From positions 31,416,501-31,480,500 of the forward strand of contig CM074865.1 in the NCBI GenBank assembly GCA_037501455.1: a DNA stretch of 64,000 nt. The letters run 5' to 3'. Position 1 is the stretch's first letter. Each line of letters opens with the position of its first letter. The position numbers were made by a program, and so were the translations under genes. The stretch comes from Lantana camara. Its lineage: Eukaryota; Streptophyta; Magnoliopsida; Lamiales; Verbenaceae. The notes beneath the pieces were generated by a model. The model made no database searches, was not told the DNA's origin, and saw only the letters and a program-made list of their open reading frames with translations. Positions 46,866-58,733 of the stretch are shown here, piece after piece.

Positions 46866-47101
46866 GATCGAGACTTCTTGGAAGCATCTCCTACAAGGGG
46901 CTTGTCATTCGTGAGCAACCGGTTAGAGTTTTGGGTTCGGCAGAGGTTCGAGTCGAAGACTAGAAGTTTTCTTTCGGTGAGAGTTCTTGTGACGGGATTG
47001 GAAATCCGAGAAGCCACTTGAGAACCGAATCAAAGTGGTGAAGTGGAAGCGTGGAGTTAAGCTTCTTTCCGGAGTTGATCAAGACCCTGATTCGGACCTG
47101 A
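46866..47101 (+). pseudogene. End of integrase/chromodomain of element C, right of B
   Basis: Continues the frame broken at 29139: GDRDFLEASPTRG is the expected GDRVFLKASPxxGF region. Then a shortened VRVLVTGLEIREAT piece resembles the chromodomain, and the frame decays to GGACC TGA near 47099. Much of the GKGGK...FHVSQL segment is deleted. Confidence 0.75.
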
Positions 47102-47116
47102 GGACAGATCCTTTTT

Positions 47117-47129
47117 AAGGGGGTGAGGT
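47117..47129 (+). other. Polypurine tract of element C
   Basis: AAGGGGGTGAGGT directly before the LTR start TGTCACACCC. Confidence 0.8.
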
Positions 47130-47561
47130 TGTCACACCCTGACTTTTCGACCGTCCAGGTATATGTTCACGAGTGAGCTAAGTGCACTTTTAAGTTATTT
47201 AATTATGCAATTACGTGTTTATTATAATACTTATGTGCTATATTTGAATTATATGAATTATTTGCTAAGTGTTTTATTTGAATTTTGAACGTATTTGCCC
47301 GTATGATTTGCTACTTGAACCGTTGCCCGTATGATTTGCTACTTGAACCGTATGCATTCGGATTTGATTCCGATTTTTTTAGGAACTTGGTATGCATGAA
47401 TTACGTGTGTTATGAACTTGTCTATGTGCTTGTTTTATGTTTTCAGACTTGTTTGACATGGTCTTTGACCATTTTATGATTTTGGGGACTTGAGGGCTTA
47501 AAACGTTTTTAGCGCACCTTGGGTTCCGAACGACGTAACTTGAGCTCAGGAATTCGGATTC
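47130..47561 (+). repeat. 3' LTR fragment of element C
   Basis: First 432 bp of the LTR, matching 24743 onward. It contains a short local duplication (CCCGTATGATTTGCTACTTG twice, 47298-47350) and ends inside the promoter palindrome (AGGAATTCGGATTC), where element D is inserted. Confidence 0.88.
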
Positions 47562-50500
47562 TGTGACACCCGACTTTTTGACGGTACAGTATGACATAAT
47601 TGCGCATTTTGAATTATTTATTTGAGCCTTTATATGTTATTAATGTTTAATTGTTATCCTTTTTAATTATTTGAATTCTTATTCGAACATTTATGCCTCC
47701 TTCATTGTTATTTGCTTCGTTCGTGATCGTTTCCGAATGTGATTTTTGTGATTATGTGCTATGCTTGAGATATACGTATTATAAATGTGTGAATATGCTC
47801 GTTATATGTTTTCGAGGTTGTTTGTTGAGCTTTTATGGTGTTTGTTTCGTGTGGAACTTAAAGGAGGCTAAAACATTTTTAGCGCACCTTGGGTTCTGGG
47901 TTGTGTAACTCGAGCTCGAAAATTCAGATTCGAATTTCGTCGCTTCTGTTGGACTCATTTCAACAATTTGGATCTAATAGACGAAGCCTTGTATTTTTCC
48001 AAGCACATTTGATACTCTGAAAATTAACCGAAACAAGCTACTTGCGCCTATATGACCACCTTGGAGTAAATTGCACATAACTCCCTCAATTCTTAGCATT
48101 TTAACCTCAAACTTGGCCCACATCTCACCAACTCAATACACTATAACCCCATCCTTCTCTTTGACCGGTCATAACATAAGAAGAAGGAGAAAATTCAGTA
48201 AACTTGAACTCTCATCTCCATTCCCATCACTATTCACCAAGGAAGATTTTGGAGCTCAAATCTTCATTAAACTTAACCAAATTCAAGAGGTAAGTGTATG
48301 ATTGATTTGTCCATTCATTTTTAGTCATTTTTCTTGAAGAATTTTTGAATTGAAACCCTTATTGGTTGAGATATGAATATTGGAATGAATAGTAAGTGTT
48401 TATGTGTATATATGAATTCATAAGATCTATCTTGTATTTTTCTTGATTTAATGCGTGATAAGTGACCACATGAGCTTCATTTAATATTGTATAAACTTGT
48501 ATTTGATGTTAGTTGAGGTGGTTGAGGGCTACCATTAATAATTTTCAAGCTTTGAAGGTTGTTCATGCACGTATGCTTCCATTCCCTTTTGCCTGTACTT
48601 GCTGTTCGTTTTTTGCCTGAATTGCTGCTGATTTGTGGAGTTTTTTTGTATCTAATTGCTGCATAATCTTGCTCATTCGCTGCTACTATATGCCCCTGCT
48701 ACCCCTGCATAAAATCTGCTACTGCTGCTGCTGCTGCATTAAAACTGGATTGAGAAGCAGCTGCACGGCCGTGCGACTTCCATGCCTTTTCAACGCGTTG
48801 CCGTGTATCAAGTTCCGACTTTTTTTTTTCTGGAAAATACATGCACGGCCTCGCTTGTTTGCAGCCTAAAATTGGCATGGCCGCGCATTATGTCTCGAGG
48901 TTGGAAAATTTTTGGCAAATTAAATGTGCGACTGTGCATATTTTGTTTAAATTGCATACATGTAAGTTTGTCCTTAGTGCTAATGTGCGTGTGCAACTTG
49001 TTTAATTGCTGCATGCACTTGTATATATTTGTATTATATTATTATGTAGGTATGTGTATATTATATATTATATATATTTAATTATTGAATTATTTGTATT
49101 AGTTTTTATATAATATGATCTTAATTATTCAACCTTGCTTGCATGGCTTTCGTGCTTCTTTAATTGCTTTCCTGTGCCTCTTATTTGTTTATTTTTGATT
49201 TATATTCTATGTGAACAAGATGTACTATATGTTAAATATCTTTTTTGAAATTATGGATTTATTTGGTACGAGACTTACGTGATATGAGCTTGAACGTTTT
49301 AAGTGGTACCTTCTTTTACTTTACGCATACATTGCATTCATGAGCATTTTCGGGCATCTAATTGGTTCATAATTGAGTCTAAGTCTCGGGTATTCTCTTT
49401 TTTTATTTCAGAGCTGCTTCCAGACGTTGTCAAGCCCGAGGTTTAGGTGGTTCTTTGCCTGTTTTTGTCCATGGTTCTTCTCCTACTTTTGTTAAGGTGA
49501 GGTTTAGGAATTTTGCATTAGTTATCGACCTATGGCCTAATATATGATGTTTTCTCACCCCTTATATGAATATATATCTTATATATATATTTAAATTCGT
49601 GTGTTTAAGCGATGATTGTGATCTTATGGAAATGTTTGAATCTTATGATGTCAGTATAAGTATGAGCATATGTAAGCTTAAGATTTTGAATCCTTTTGTA
49701 CGTCTATGATATGGTATGAGTGGGTTATGCCCTGAAAGATGGGACTATGATTTTATTTTGGTTTGTTGGGCCCCGAGAATTATGGGTAAGGAATGCCCGG
49801 GATGGCAAGGGCCATTTAGTTTAGCCGTGCATGATTCCCTTTGAGATATTCACGTGCGACTACTGGAGGTTAGGAAGGCGTGATATCTTGAGCCCTCAGT
49901 GGACAACCGGGGAAGGTATATTGTGGGTTGGCTACCCCGTATTTGTTTGTATTGTAGGTGGAGAGGGTTTGATTCCCGAAACGCCGCTGATGTGGGGTTG
50001 GATTTGTAATTATGAATTCAGTTTTTATGTTATGTTTAAAGAGTTAGTGGAAGTCTGTACTCGCCGGACAAATGTTTATGTTATGTATTGATGGTTTGTG
50101 AATCGAGATAGGATTTCCTTTATGTATATTACGTATCTTTTGAAAATAATTTGGCATGCAAAACTCTAGCCTCGATTCATGACTATCCCTTTGATATTTG
50201 CTCTGTTATATTTACTTATGTGTGTGTGGGTGTGCATTAGCCCCCTCACTCAGTGGAGTTATTGACTGACCCTCTCCTTTACCCCTTTTAGGTTTGCCTG
50301 AGCTACGCGGGAAAGTACGTCATGCCGAGTCGTACTTAGCTGTTTACGTCGAGTTTGCATACATACATGTTGCTTTTGGATATTTTATATTTTGAAACTT
50401 GCATTTGAATTCGAATACTTGTAATTATTTTTTGGGCCGTGAGGCCGTGGTATATATGCTATGTATGTTTCTTTGAGCTCTTTTGGATCCTATTTTATTG

Positions 50501-50679
50501 CTTCTGCACTTTTGTTTTGTTGTTTTGCGCACTCTGTTGGTCTTTAGCCCCGCTTAGTCTAGTGTGTGTTTGTAGGTCCCCGTTCGCTTAGGCCTGGGCT
50601 CATGTATGGACTCCTATTTCATATGTGGGTTCGGGTTTAGGTGAGGGGGATGTGGTGGCCCACCGTTATGGGCGCTACG
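47562..50679 (+). repeat. 5' LTR of element D
   Basis: 3118 bp, TGTGACACCCGAC to GGGCGCTACG (CA end mutated to CG). Intron 1 48290-49411, mini-exon 85 nt, intron 2 49497-50291. Inverted pair GCTACGCGG (50302-50310) and CCGCTTAGT (50550-50558), degraded. Confidence 0.92.
48763..48890. repeat. Palindrome cluster in 5' LTR of D, GCACGGCCGTGC type
   Basis: A perfect GCACGGCCGTGC (48763-48774), then weaker versions: TTGCCGTGTA near 48800, TGCACGGCCTCGC near 48842, GGCATGGCCGCGCA near 48875. In the 3' LTR (56490-56620) the same units are more decayed. Flanked on the left by CTGCTGCTGCTGCTGC. Confidence 0.75.
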
Positions 50680-50687
50680 TCCTAAAT

Positions 50688-50699
50688 TGGTATTAGAGC
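50688..50699 (+). other. Primer-binding site of element D (mutated)
   Basis: TGGTATTAGAGC, one C-to-T change from the site in the other elements. Confidence 0.85.
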
Positions 50700-50866
50700 T
50701 CTCGGTTGCAATACCAGAGCTCTAGAGTCATGTTGGGTCTGTCTAGGTCATACGGCATAGGACAACGTGGTTATGTGACTTATTTGATTATCTTCTTGTT
50801 AATTGTTCGCACGAACATGTACTGACTCGCACCCATATGTATTGGAATCTTTGATTTTGCAGAAAT

Positions 50867-51850
50867 ATGCCTCCAAGAAGACATCACCACTGGGATAGAT
50901 CCCCCGAGCATCGCCATCATCGAGATCATTCTCCACAACATGGGAATAATAATCCACCACCGCCACCACCATAGATGGACCCCTGGAATTTCATGGAAAG
51001 ACTCGCTGTATTTTTGGAGCAAAGAGCTCAAGAGAGAAATAATGCCCCCCCGTCTGAAAATCATGGAGGAGGACTTATTACTGCCACCCTCCGAGAGTTC
51101 AAAAACCAAAACCCACCGGTTTTCATTGGTGGGAATGATGTTCAGGTGGAGGAATGGTTAATCTAGACGAACATGATATGGGGTCTCATACCTTGTGGCC
51201 CGATGGAGAAGTTGCAATGTATTCTTACCATGATACTAGGACAGGTATATAGTTGGTGGTCGAGTGTTCAGGTGAAGTTGGAAGCTTCTGGGGAGGAGAT
51301 CACTTGGGAAGTCTTTGTTCGGGAATTCAAGAACCAATATATCCCAAAAACTACGCGGAGCAAACGCTTGAGAGAATTTATGGATCTCAAGCAAGGAGGA
51401 ATGACGGTGACTGATTACATCCATGAATTTGAGAGATTTTCATGTTATGATCCCAACAATGCTCATGATGATGAAGCTAAAGCCTCCCAGTTCCTCCAGG
51501 GTCTTCGTGAGGAAATAAAAGATGCTTTGAAAGCTGCTAACACAAGTACATGGACGAAGGTCACAGATAAAGCTTTGAGGGTTGAAGATCGGGTAGTTAT
51601 GAGAAGAAAGAGTTCCAACAAGTTCGGGAAGAGGCCGACTTATCAAACTTTTCAACTGGCAAAGCCTCAGAATAAACAACCCTGACCCGTGGGACCGAAT
51701 CAACCCTTAGCACTTTCGGCTCCACCTAAGGTTCAATGCACCTATTGTAAGGGCCCTCACGTCATGGATAACTATTTCAAGCTTCATAAGAGGTGTTCCG
51801 TTTGTGGGGCACCAGACCATATGGTGAGCACGTACCCGAAGAAGAAGACT
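50867..51850 (+). pseudogene. Gag of element D
   Basis: Starts MPPRRHHHWDRSPEH. The core has FIGGNDVQVEEWL, EEITWEVFVREFKNQYI and GGMTVTDYIHEFERF. Both zinc knuckles are damaged: CTYCKGPHVMDNYF lacks its last Cys, and CSVCGAPDHMVSTY has Tyr for Cys. Stops TAG 50972, TAG 51164 and TGA 51683. At 50972 element A has CAG and at 51164 CAA. Confidence 0.9.
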
Positions 51851-54800
51851 GGGGATAATCAAAGGCCCACAATCCAAGCTAGGGCTTATGCTTTGAGCGG
51901 TGAGGAGGAGGAAGCTGTGGAAATCGACCCAAATGTGGTGATTGAAGGTACCATTAACATTCATGGCACTACATTGCATTCATTATTTGATCTCGGGGCT
52001 ACTCATTCCTTTATTTCCTGGGATATTACTGCTTCTATATCCTTACCTATTTCTCTATGTGCGCATGATTATGTGGTTAGTTCTCCCCTCGGGGGTAGTT
52101 TGGTAACTTGCAGTGTGTACCGGGGGTGTCCGGTGAGCTTTGAAGGCCGAGTTTTCTTTGCAGATTGGATTGAGATGCCCATACAGAGATATGATGTGAT
52201 CCTTGGAATTGATTGGTTGTTTGAGCATGGGCTAAGATGGATTGCCGTGAGAAGAAGGTTTCTTTTGGTTCAGTGGTGTTTAAGGGCGAGAGGGTGAAGT
52301 TGAGCCCGTTTGTTTCCTTTGTTAAGGCGAGTAAACTGGTCTGGGACGGTGCGACAGGTTTTGTGGCCTATCTTTTGAACAAACCGAAGGATCAGGCCAA
52401 ACTTGAGGAGACGGAGATTGTACGAGAGTATGCCGATGTTTTCCCTGAGACATTGGGTTCTTTGCCACCCGATAGGGTCATCGAGTTTGTAGTAGACCTC
52501 TATCCCAAAGCAGAGCCTTTTTCGAAGACTCCCTATAGGATGGGTCCTGCGGAGTTAAAGGAGTTGAAGTCGTAGCTTGATGAACTTCTAGCTTGCGGGT
52601 ACATCCATCCGAGCACTTCTCCGTGGGGTGCTCCCTTTCTGTTTGTAAAGAAGAAAGATGGAACGTTACGGATGTGCATTGACTACCGTGAGTTGAATCG
52701 GATGACCGTGAAGAACAAATACCCTTTACCTCACATCGAGGAGTTGTTCGATATTCTACAGGGTTCTAAGGTATACTCCAAGTTAGATTTGAGGTAGGGT
52801 TACTATCAGCTGTGTATCAGGGAGGAGGATATTCCAAAGACCGGGTTTAATAATCGGTATGGGCATTTTGTGTTCGTTGTGGTGTCGTTTGGATTAACTA
52901 ATGCCCCAGCTGTGTTTATGGACATGATGTACCGAGTGTTCAGGCTATTCTTTGACAAGTTTGTGGTGATCTTTATAGACAACATTCTGGTGTATTCGAG
53001 GTCTGCTGAAGAGCATGCACAACATCTTTGGATCGTCTTGGAAACACTAAGAGAACACAAGCTTTACGTTAAGTTCAGCAAGTGTGAGTTTTGGATTGAT
53101 AGAGTCATATTCCTCAGCCATATAATTTTAGGCAACGGAATTGACGTTGATCCATCTAAGGTTGAATCTATGCTTCGTTGGGAGAGACCAAGAAATGCCT
53201 CAGAGATCAGAAGTTTTTTTAGGTTGGCAGGGTACTATCTCAGGTTTTTTAAGGATTTTTCTAAGAATGCCGCCCCGTTGACCTTATTAACCAAGAAAGA
53301 GGTAAAGTTTGACTGGGATGATAAGTGTGAGGCGAGTTTTCAGACTTTGAAGGTGAAGTTGACTTTAGCACCGGTTATTACCCTACCTGAGGGTACTGAA
53401 GGTTATGTAATTTATACAGATGCTTCCAAAGAAGGTCTCGGATGTGTGTTAATGCAGAATGGTAGAGTGGTAGCTTATGCTTCAAGAAAATTAAAAGAGC
53501 ATGAGAAGAATTACCCTACTCATGACCTTGAATTAGCTACTGTTGTGTTTGGTTTGATGAAGTGGCGACACTAACTTTATGATGTTACTTTCGAGTTGTT
53601 TACCGATCACCAGAGCCTCAAGTATCTCTTTTCTCAAAAGGATTTGAATGTGAGACATAGTCAATGGATGGAATTACTAGAGGATTATGATTGCACAATT
53701 CAGTATCATCCCGATAAAGCCAATATAGTAGCCGATACCTTGAGTAGAAAGGCAAGTGTGGCTAATTTGGAAACAGGTTCTTCGAGTTCAGATTCAGAGA
53801 TTCTGGTTTTAGGGACTTGGTTAGCCAATCTTACAGTATTACCGGATTTGAAACAACAGTTGCTGGAAACTCAAGCCTCGGATGCAGAGATTCAGAAGTT
53901 GGTAGCTCGTTCTAGAGGTGATCCGAATTCTGAATTTGGATTTGATGATTCAAGTTTGTTAAGATTTGAAGCGAGAGTATGTGTCCTAGAAGAGCTCAAG
54001 AGTCTTATACTTGAGGAGGCACATCGCTCAAGGTACTCGATTCATCTAGGAGGTACCAAGATGTATCGGGACCTGAAAGAGAAATTCTGGTGGAATGGCA
54101 TGAAAAGGGATGTCGCGAACTTCGTGAAGCGATGTCTAACATGTTAGAAGGTGAAGACAGAACACCAGAAGCCGGGAGGAACTCTCCAACCGCTTCCTAT
54201 TCCCGAATGGAAGTGGGAGCAAGTGACAATGGACTTCGTGTCCGGCTTGCCTAGAGTTAAAGGAGGGTTCGATTGGATATGGGTGATTGTCGATAGGTTT
54301 ACCAAGTCAGCCCATTTCCTCAAGGTTCGGATGTTCGAGAAGGTCCAAAGCTAGCCGAGTTGTATGTTTGGGAGATTGTAAGGTTGCATGGAGTTTCGGC
54401 TAGTATTGTCTCAAATCAGGATCCGTGGTTTAATTCGATCTTATGGCAGAATCTTTAGAAGTGTTTGGGTACCCAGCTCAAGTTTAGGACCGCTTTATAT
54501 CCTCAAACAGATGGTCAGTCTGAAAGGTTAATTCAGTATTTAGAGGATATGCTTAGAGCGTGTGTTTTGGATTTTCAGGATAAGTGGGACAAGCACCTAA
54601 CATTGGTTGAGTTTGCCTACAACAACAGTTATTAGGCTGCGATTAAGATGGCTCTTTATGAGGCACTTTATGGAAGAAAGTGCAGGTCTCCTCTGCTTTG
54701 GGATATTGAGGATTGGAGGTGGACCGAAGAGAATAAACTCGAGACAGCAGAGCCTAAGGAAAAGATTGTTGCTACTATTGAGAAGGTTCATAAGATCCGA

Positions 54801-55307
54801 CAGAGGATGAAAGCAGCTCAGGCTCGTCAGAAGAGTTACGCCGATAAGAGAAGAAAGCCCTTAGAGTTTGAAGTCGGAGATCGAGTCTTTCTAAAAGCGT
54901 CTCCTATAAATGGCTTCACTTGTATAGGTAAAGGTGGAAAGTTCATTCCACGATACCTTGGGCCATTTGAGATTTTGGAAAGGATTGGAGAAATGGCGTA
55001 TAAATTGGATCTACCACCGAATTTGACCAGGATACACAACGTGTTTCATGTTTCTCAGCTTCGTAAGTATTATCCCGATGAGACGACCATTCTCCCTATT
55101 GAAGAGGTTCAGTTAGAGCCGGACTTGACAATAGAGAAACACCTGGTTGCAATTCAGGACCGGAAGATGAAAGAGTTGAGGAACCGGCAAATTCCTTTGG
55201 TCAGGGTTCTTTGGAGAGATCTAAAATTCGAGGAATCGACTTGGGAGACATAGGAAAAGATGAGGAGTTTGTGTCCTGAGTTGTTTGAGGCCCCGAGTCG
55301 GACTTGA
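51851..55307 (+). pseudogene. Protease, RT, RNase H, integrase and chromodomain of element D
   Basis: Protease: LFDLGATHSFIS. A one-base deletion near 52228 shifts the frame. [35 protein letters not shown] (MPF changed) and [12 protein letters not shown], where the second Asp of the active site is Asn. RNase [39 protein letters not shown]. Integrase: HRSRYSIHLGGTKMY, KRCLTC; SIVSNQDPWF, so the catalytic Asp is lost; PQTDGQSERLIQY. A one-base deletion near 54341. The tail has YLGPFEILERIGEMAYK, FHVSQLRKYYPDET and a chromodomain-like IPLVRVLWRDLKFEESTWET. Stops TAG 52573, 52795, 54145, 54456, 54633, 55251 and TAA 53572. End TGA 55305-55307. Confidence 0.93.
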
Positions 55308-55322
55308 GGACAAGTCCTTTTT

Positions 55323-55342
55323 AGGGGGGGGGGGGAGGAGGT
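55323..55342 (+). other. Polypurine tract of element D
   Basis: A followed by twelve G, then AGGAGGT, directly before the LTR start TGTGATACC. The G12 run may be unstable or a sequencing soft spot. Confidence 0.85.
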
Positions 55343-57983
55343 TGTGATACCCCGACTTTTCGGCCATACAGGTATGACATAATTGCGCATTTTAAATTAT
55401 TTATTTGAGCCTTTATATGTTATTAATGTTTAATTGTTATCCTTTTTAATTATTTGAATTCTTATTCGAACGTTTATGCCTCTTTCGTTGTTATTTTCTT
55501 CGTTCATGATCATTTTCGATTCCGATTTTTGTGATTATGTGCTACGCTTGAGATATACGTATTATAAATGTGTGAATATGCTCTTTATATGTTTTCAAGT
55601 TTGTTTGTTGAGCTTTTATGGTGTTTGTTTCGTTTGGAACCTAAAGGAGGCTAAAACGTTTTTAGCGCACCTTGGGTTTCGGGTTGTGTAACTCATTTTG
55701 ACGATTTAAATCCAATGGACTAAGCCTTGTATTCTTCCAAGCCTGTTTGATACTCCAAAAATTAACCGAAACAAGCTACTTGCGCCTATATGACCACCTT
55801 GGAGTAAATTGATCATAAATCCCTCAATTCTTAACATTTTAACCACAAACTTGGCCCCACATCTCACCAACTTAATATACTATAACCCCATCCTTCGCTT
55901 TGACCGGTCATAATATAAGAAGAAGGAGAAAATTCAGCAAACTTGAACCCTCATCTCCATTCCCGTCACTATTCACCAAGGAAAATTTTGGAGTTCAAAT
56001 CTTCATTAAACTCAACCAAATTCAAGAGGTAAGTATATGATTGATTTCTAAATTCATTTTTAATCATTTTGTTTCAAGAATTTCTGAATTTGAGCCATTA
56101 TTGATTGACATATGAATATTGGAATGAATAGTAAGGGTTTATGTGTATATATGAATTCATATGATCTCTCTTGTGTTTTTCTTGATTTAATGCATGATAA
56201 GTGACCACATGACCTTCATTTAATGTTCTATAAACTTATATTTGATGTTAGTTAAGGTGGTTGAGGGCTTCGATTAATAATTTTCAAGCTTTGAAGGTTG
56301 TTCGTGCACGTATGCTTCCATTCCCTTTTGCCTGCACTTGTTGTTCTTTTTTGGCTGAATTGCTGCTGATTTGTGGAGTTTTTTTTATGTCTAATTGCTG
56401 TGTAATCTTACTCATTTGCTGCTGCTGTATAGCCCTGCTTCCCCTGCATAAAATTTGCTGCTGCTGCTGCGTTAAAACTGGATTGAGACGCAGCTGCACG
56501 ATCGAGCGATTTCTATGCCTTTTGAACGTGCAGCCGTGCATCAAGGCTCGATTTTTTTTCCCCTGAAAATACACGCACGTCCTCGCGTGTTTGCAGCCTT
56601 AAATCTGCATGGCCACACTGTATGTCTCGAGGTTGGAAAATTTTTGGCAAATTAAATGTGTGGCTGTGCATGTTTTGTTTAAATTGTATGCATGTAAGTT
56701 TGTCCTTAGTGCTGATGTGCTTGTGTAATTTGTTTAATTACTGCGTGCACTTGTATATATTTGTATTATATTATTATGTAGGTATGTGTATATTATATAT
56801 TATATAATATTAATTATTGAATTATTTGTATTAGTTTTTGTATAATATGATCTTAATTATTCAACCTTGCATGCATGACTTTCGTGCTTCTTTAATTGCT
56901 TTCCTATCCTCTTATTTGTTTATTTTTGATTTATATGCTATGTGAACATGATGTACTATATGTTAAATGTCTTGTTTTGAAATTATGGATTTATTTGGTA
57001 CGAGACTTACGTGATATGAACTTGAAAGTTTTAAGTGGTACCTTCTTGCACTTCATATGCATACATTGCATTCATGAGCATTGTCGGGCATCTAATTGGT
57101 TCATAATTGAGTCTAAGTCTCAGGTATTGTCTTCTTTTGTTTTAGAACTGCTTCTGGACGTTGTCAAGCGCGAGGGTTAGGTGGTTCTTTGCCCGTTTTT
57201 GGCCACGGTTCTTCTCCTACTTTTGTTAAGGTGAGGTTTAGGAATTTTGTATTAGTTATCGACCTATGGACTAATATATGAAGTTTTCTCACCCCGTATG
57301 TGAATATATATCTTATATATATTTAAATACGTGTGTTTAAGCTATGATTAAGATCTTATGGAAACGTTTGAATCTTATGAAATCGGTATAAGTATGAGCA
57401 TATGTAAGCTTAAGATTTTGAATCCTTTTGTACGTTTGTGATATGGTATGAGCGAGTTATGCCCTGAAAGATGGGACTATGGCTTGATTTTGGTTTGTTG
57501 GTTCTCGGGAATTATGGGTCAGGAATGCCCAGGACGGTAAGGCCCGTCGGGGTTTAGCCTGTGCATGATTCCCTTTGAGATATTCACGTGCTACTCTTGG
57601 AGGTTGGGAAGACGTGATATCTTGAGCCCTCGGTGGATAACCGGGGAAGGCATATCGTTGGTTAGCTACCCTGTATGTGTTTGTATTGTAGGTGGAGAGG
57701 GTTTGATTCCCGAAACACCACTGATGTGGGGTTAGATTTGTAATTATGAATTCGGTTTTTATTTTATGTTTGAGGAGTTTGTGGAAGTCCGTACTCGCCG
57801 GACATATGTATAGGTCGTTGGTTAGCTACCATGTATGTGTTTGTATTGTAGGTGGAGAGGGTTTGATTCCCGAAACACAACTGATGTGGGGTTAGATTTG
57901 TAATTATGAATTCGGTTTTTATGTTATGTTTGAGGAGTTAGTGGAAGTCCGTACTCGCCGGACATATGTTTATGTTATGTATT
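55343..57983 (+). repeat. 3' LTR of element D (incomplete)
   Basis: Matches 47562 onward. It lacks part of the promoter palindrome region (AACTCATTTTGACG near 55690 replaces about 50 bp), carries a 160-bp tandem duplication, and is cut by element E. Confidence 0.92.
57656..57975 (+). repeat. 160-bp tandem duplication in 3' LTR of D
   Basis: CGTTGGTTAGCTACC...GGACATATG is present at 57656-57815 and 57816-57975 with a few changes; the 5' LTR has it once (about 49926-50080). Confidence 0.9.
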
Positions 57984-58733
57984 TGTGACACCCCGTTCGT
58001 CCGACCGTACAGGTTCGTACCATGAGTGAGTTTAATTTCCGTATTTGCCTTTAATTTTATACTTTAATTTGTTTATATTTTGAAATATGCTCTTTATTTG
58101 ATATTTATATGAAATTATTTGAATTATTTGATTTAAATGTCATATCTATGCCTAAGTGTTTAAATTATTTGAAATCTTGTAATATGTAAATTTATATGAT
58201 ATGCATTTAATTTTCTAGCATGCTAATTTCTTGAATTATATGAATTTAATTGAATTATATTTAATTTGGATTTAATTGCATGTTATTTAAATGTTCTAGG
58301 GCTTAATTGAAAATAGGCTTTGGACCTATTTGACACTTTTTGAAAGTTTAGGGACTTATTCGAAAATAGGACCCCTTGAGCTTGTTTAATTCGTATCTTG
58401 AGCTACGGAACTCGGATTCGAGATCCGTTTGTGGCGATGAACTCGTTTCAACGATCTGGACACAGTGGATTTAACCTCGTATTTTTTTGGTGCCGTTTGA
58501 ACCCCCGACGAAGCCATTTTCAGCCCATTTGAAACTAAACTCAAGAGTTGGCCCCACTTTGACCTTAAGATCTGAACTTAAGCCAATTTTATACCAATTC
58601 ATGCTCATTTCTTTCCCTTACCATCGATATTCAGCAGCACAAGAAGCAAGAAGGAGACTTTTTCACTATTCATCATCTCCTTCGTTAAATTACTCAAGAT
58701 TTTCTTGTCTTCTTCGTCTCTCAACGATCAGAG

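Larger units (their letters stand above)
24743..47561 (+). mobile_element. Element C: old, decayed gypsy retrotransposon hosting element B
   Basis: A 5' LTR fragment (24743-25765), gag (26629-27648), eroded pol (27649-29139), the end of integrase (46866-47101), a polypurine tract and a 3' LTR fragment (47130-47561) belong together. The two LTR starts match: TATAACACCCCGACTTTTTG against TGTCACACCCTGACTTTTCG, both followed by GACCGTCCAGGTAT. The first begins TA instead of TG. Element B sits in its integrase, a minus LTR fragment in its 5' LTR, and element D in its 3' LTR. The bulk of the 5' LTR and its PBS are deleted. Confidence 0.85.
47562..57983 (+). mobile_element. Element D: full-length-type Tekay gypsy retrotransposon, 3' LTR entered by E
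   Basis: 5' LTR 47562-50679, PBS, gag-pol 50867-55307, polypurine tract, 3' LTR from 55343. The 3' LTR is cut at 57983 by element E, so D's right end and the second copy of its target site (left copy GATTC, 47557-47561) lie outside the window. Gag-pol carries about ten stops and two one-base deletions. LTR differences such as the palindrome cluster suggest an older element than F. Confidence 0.93.
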
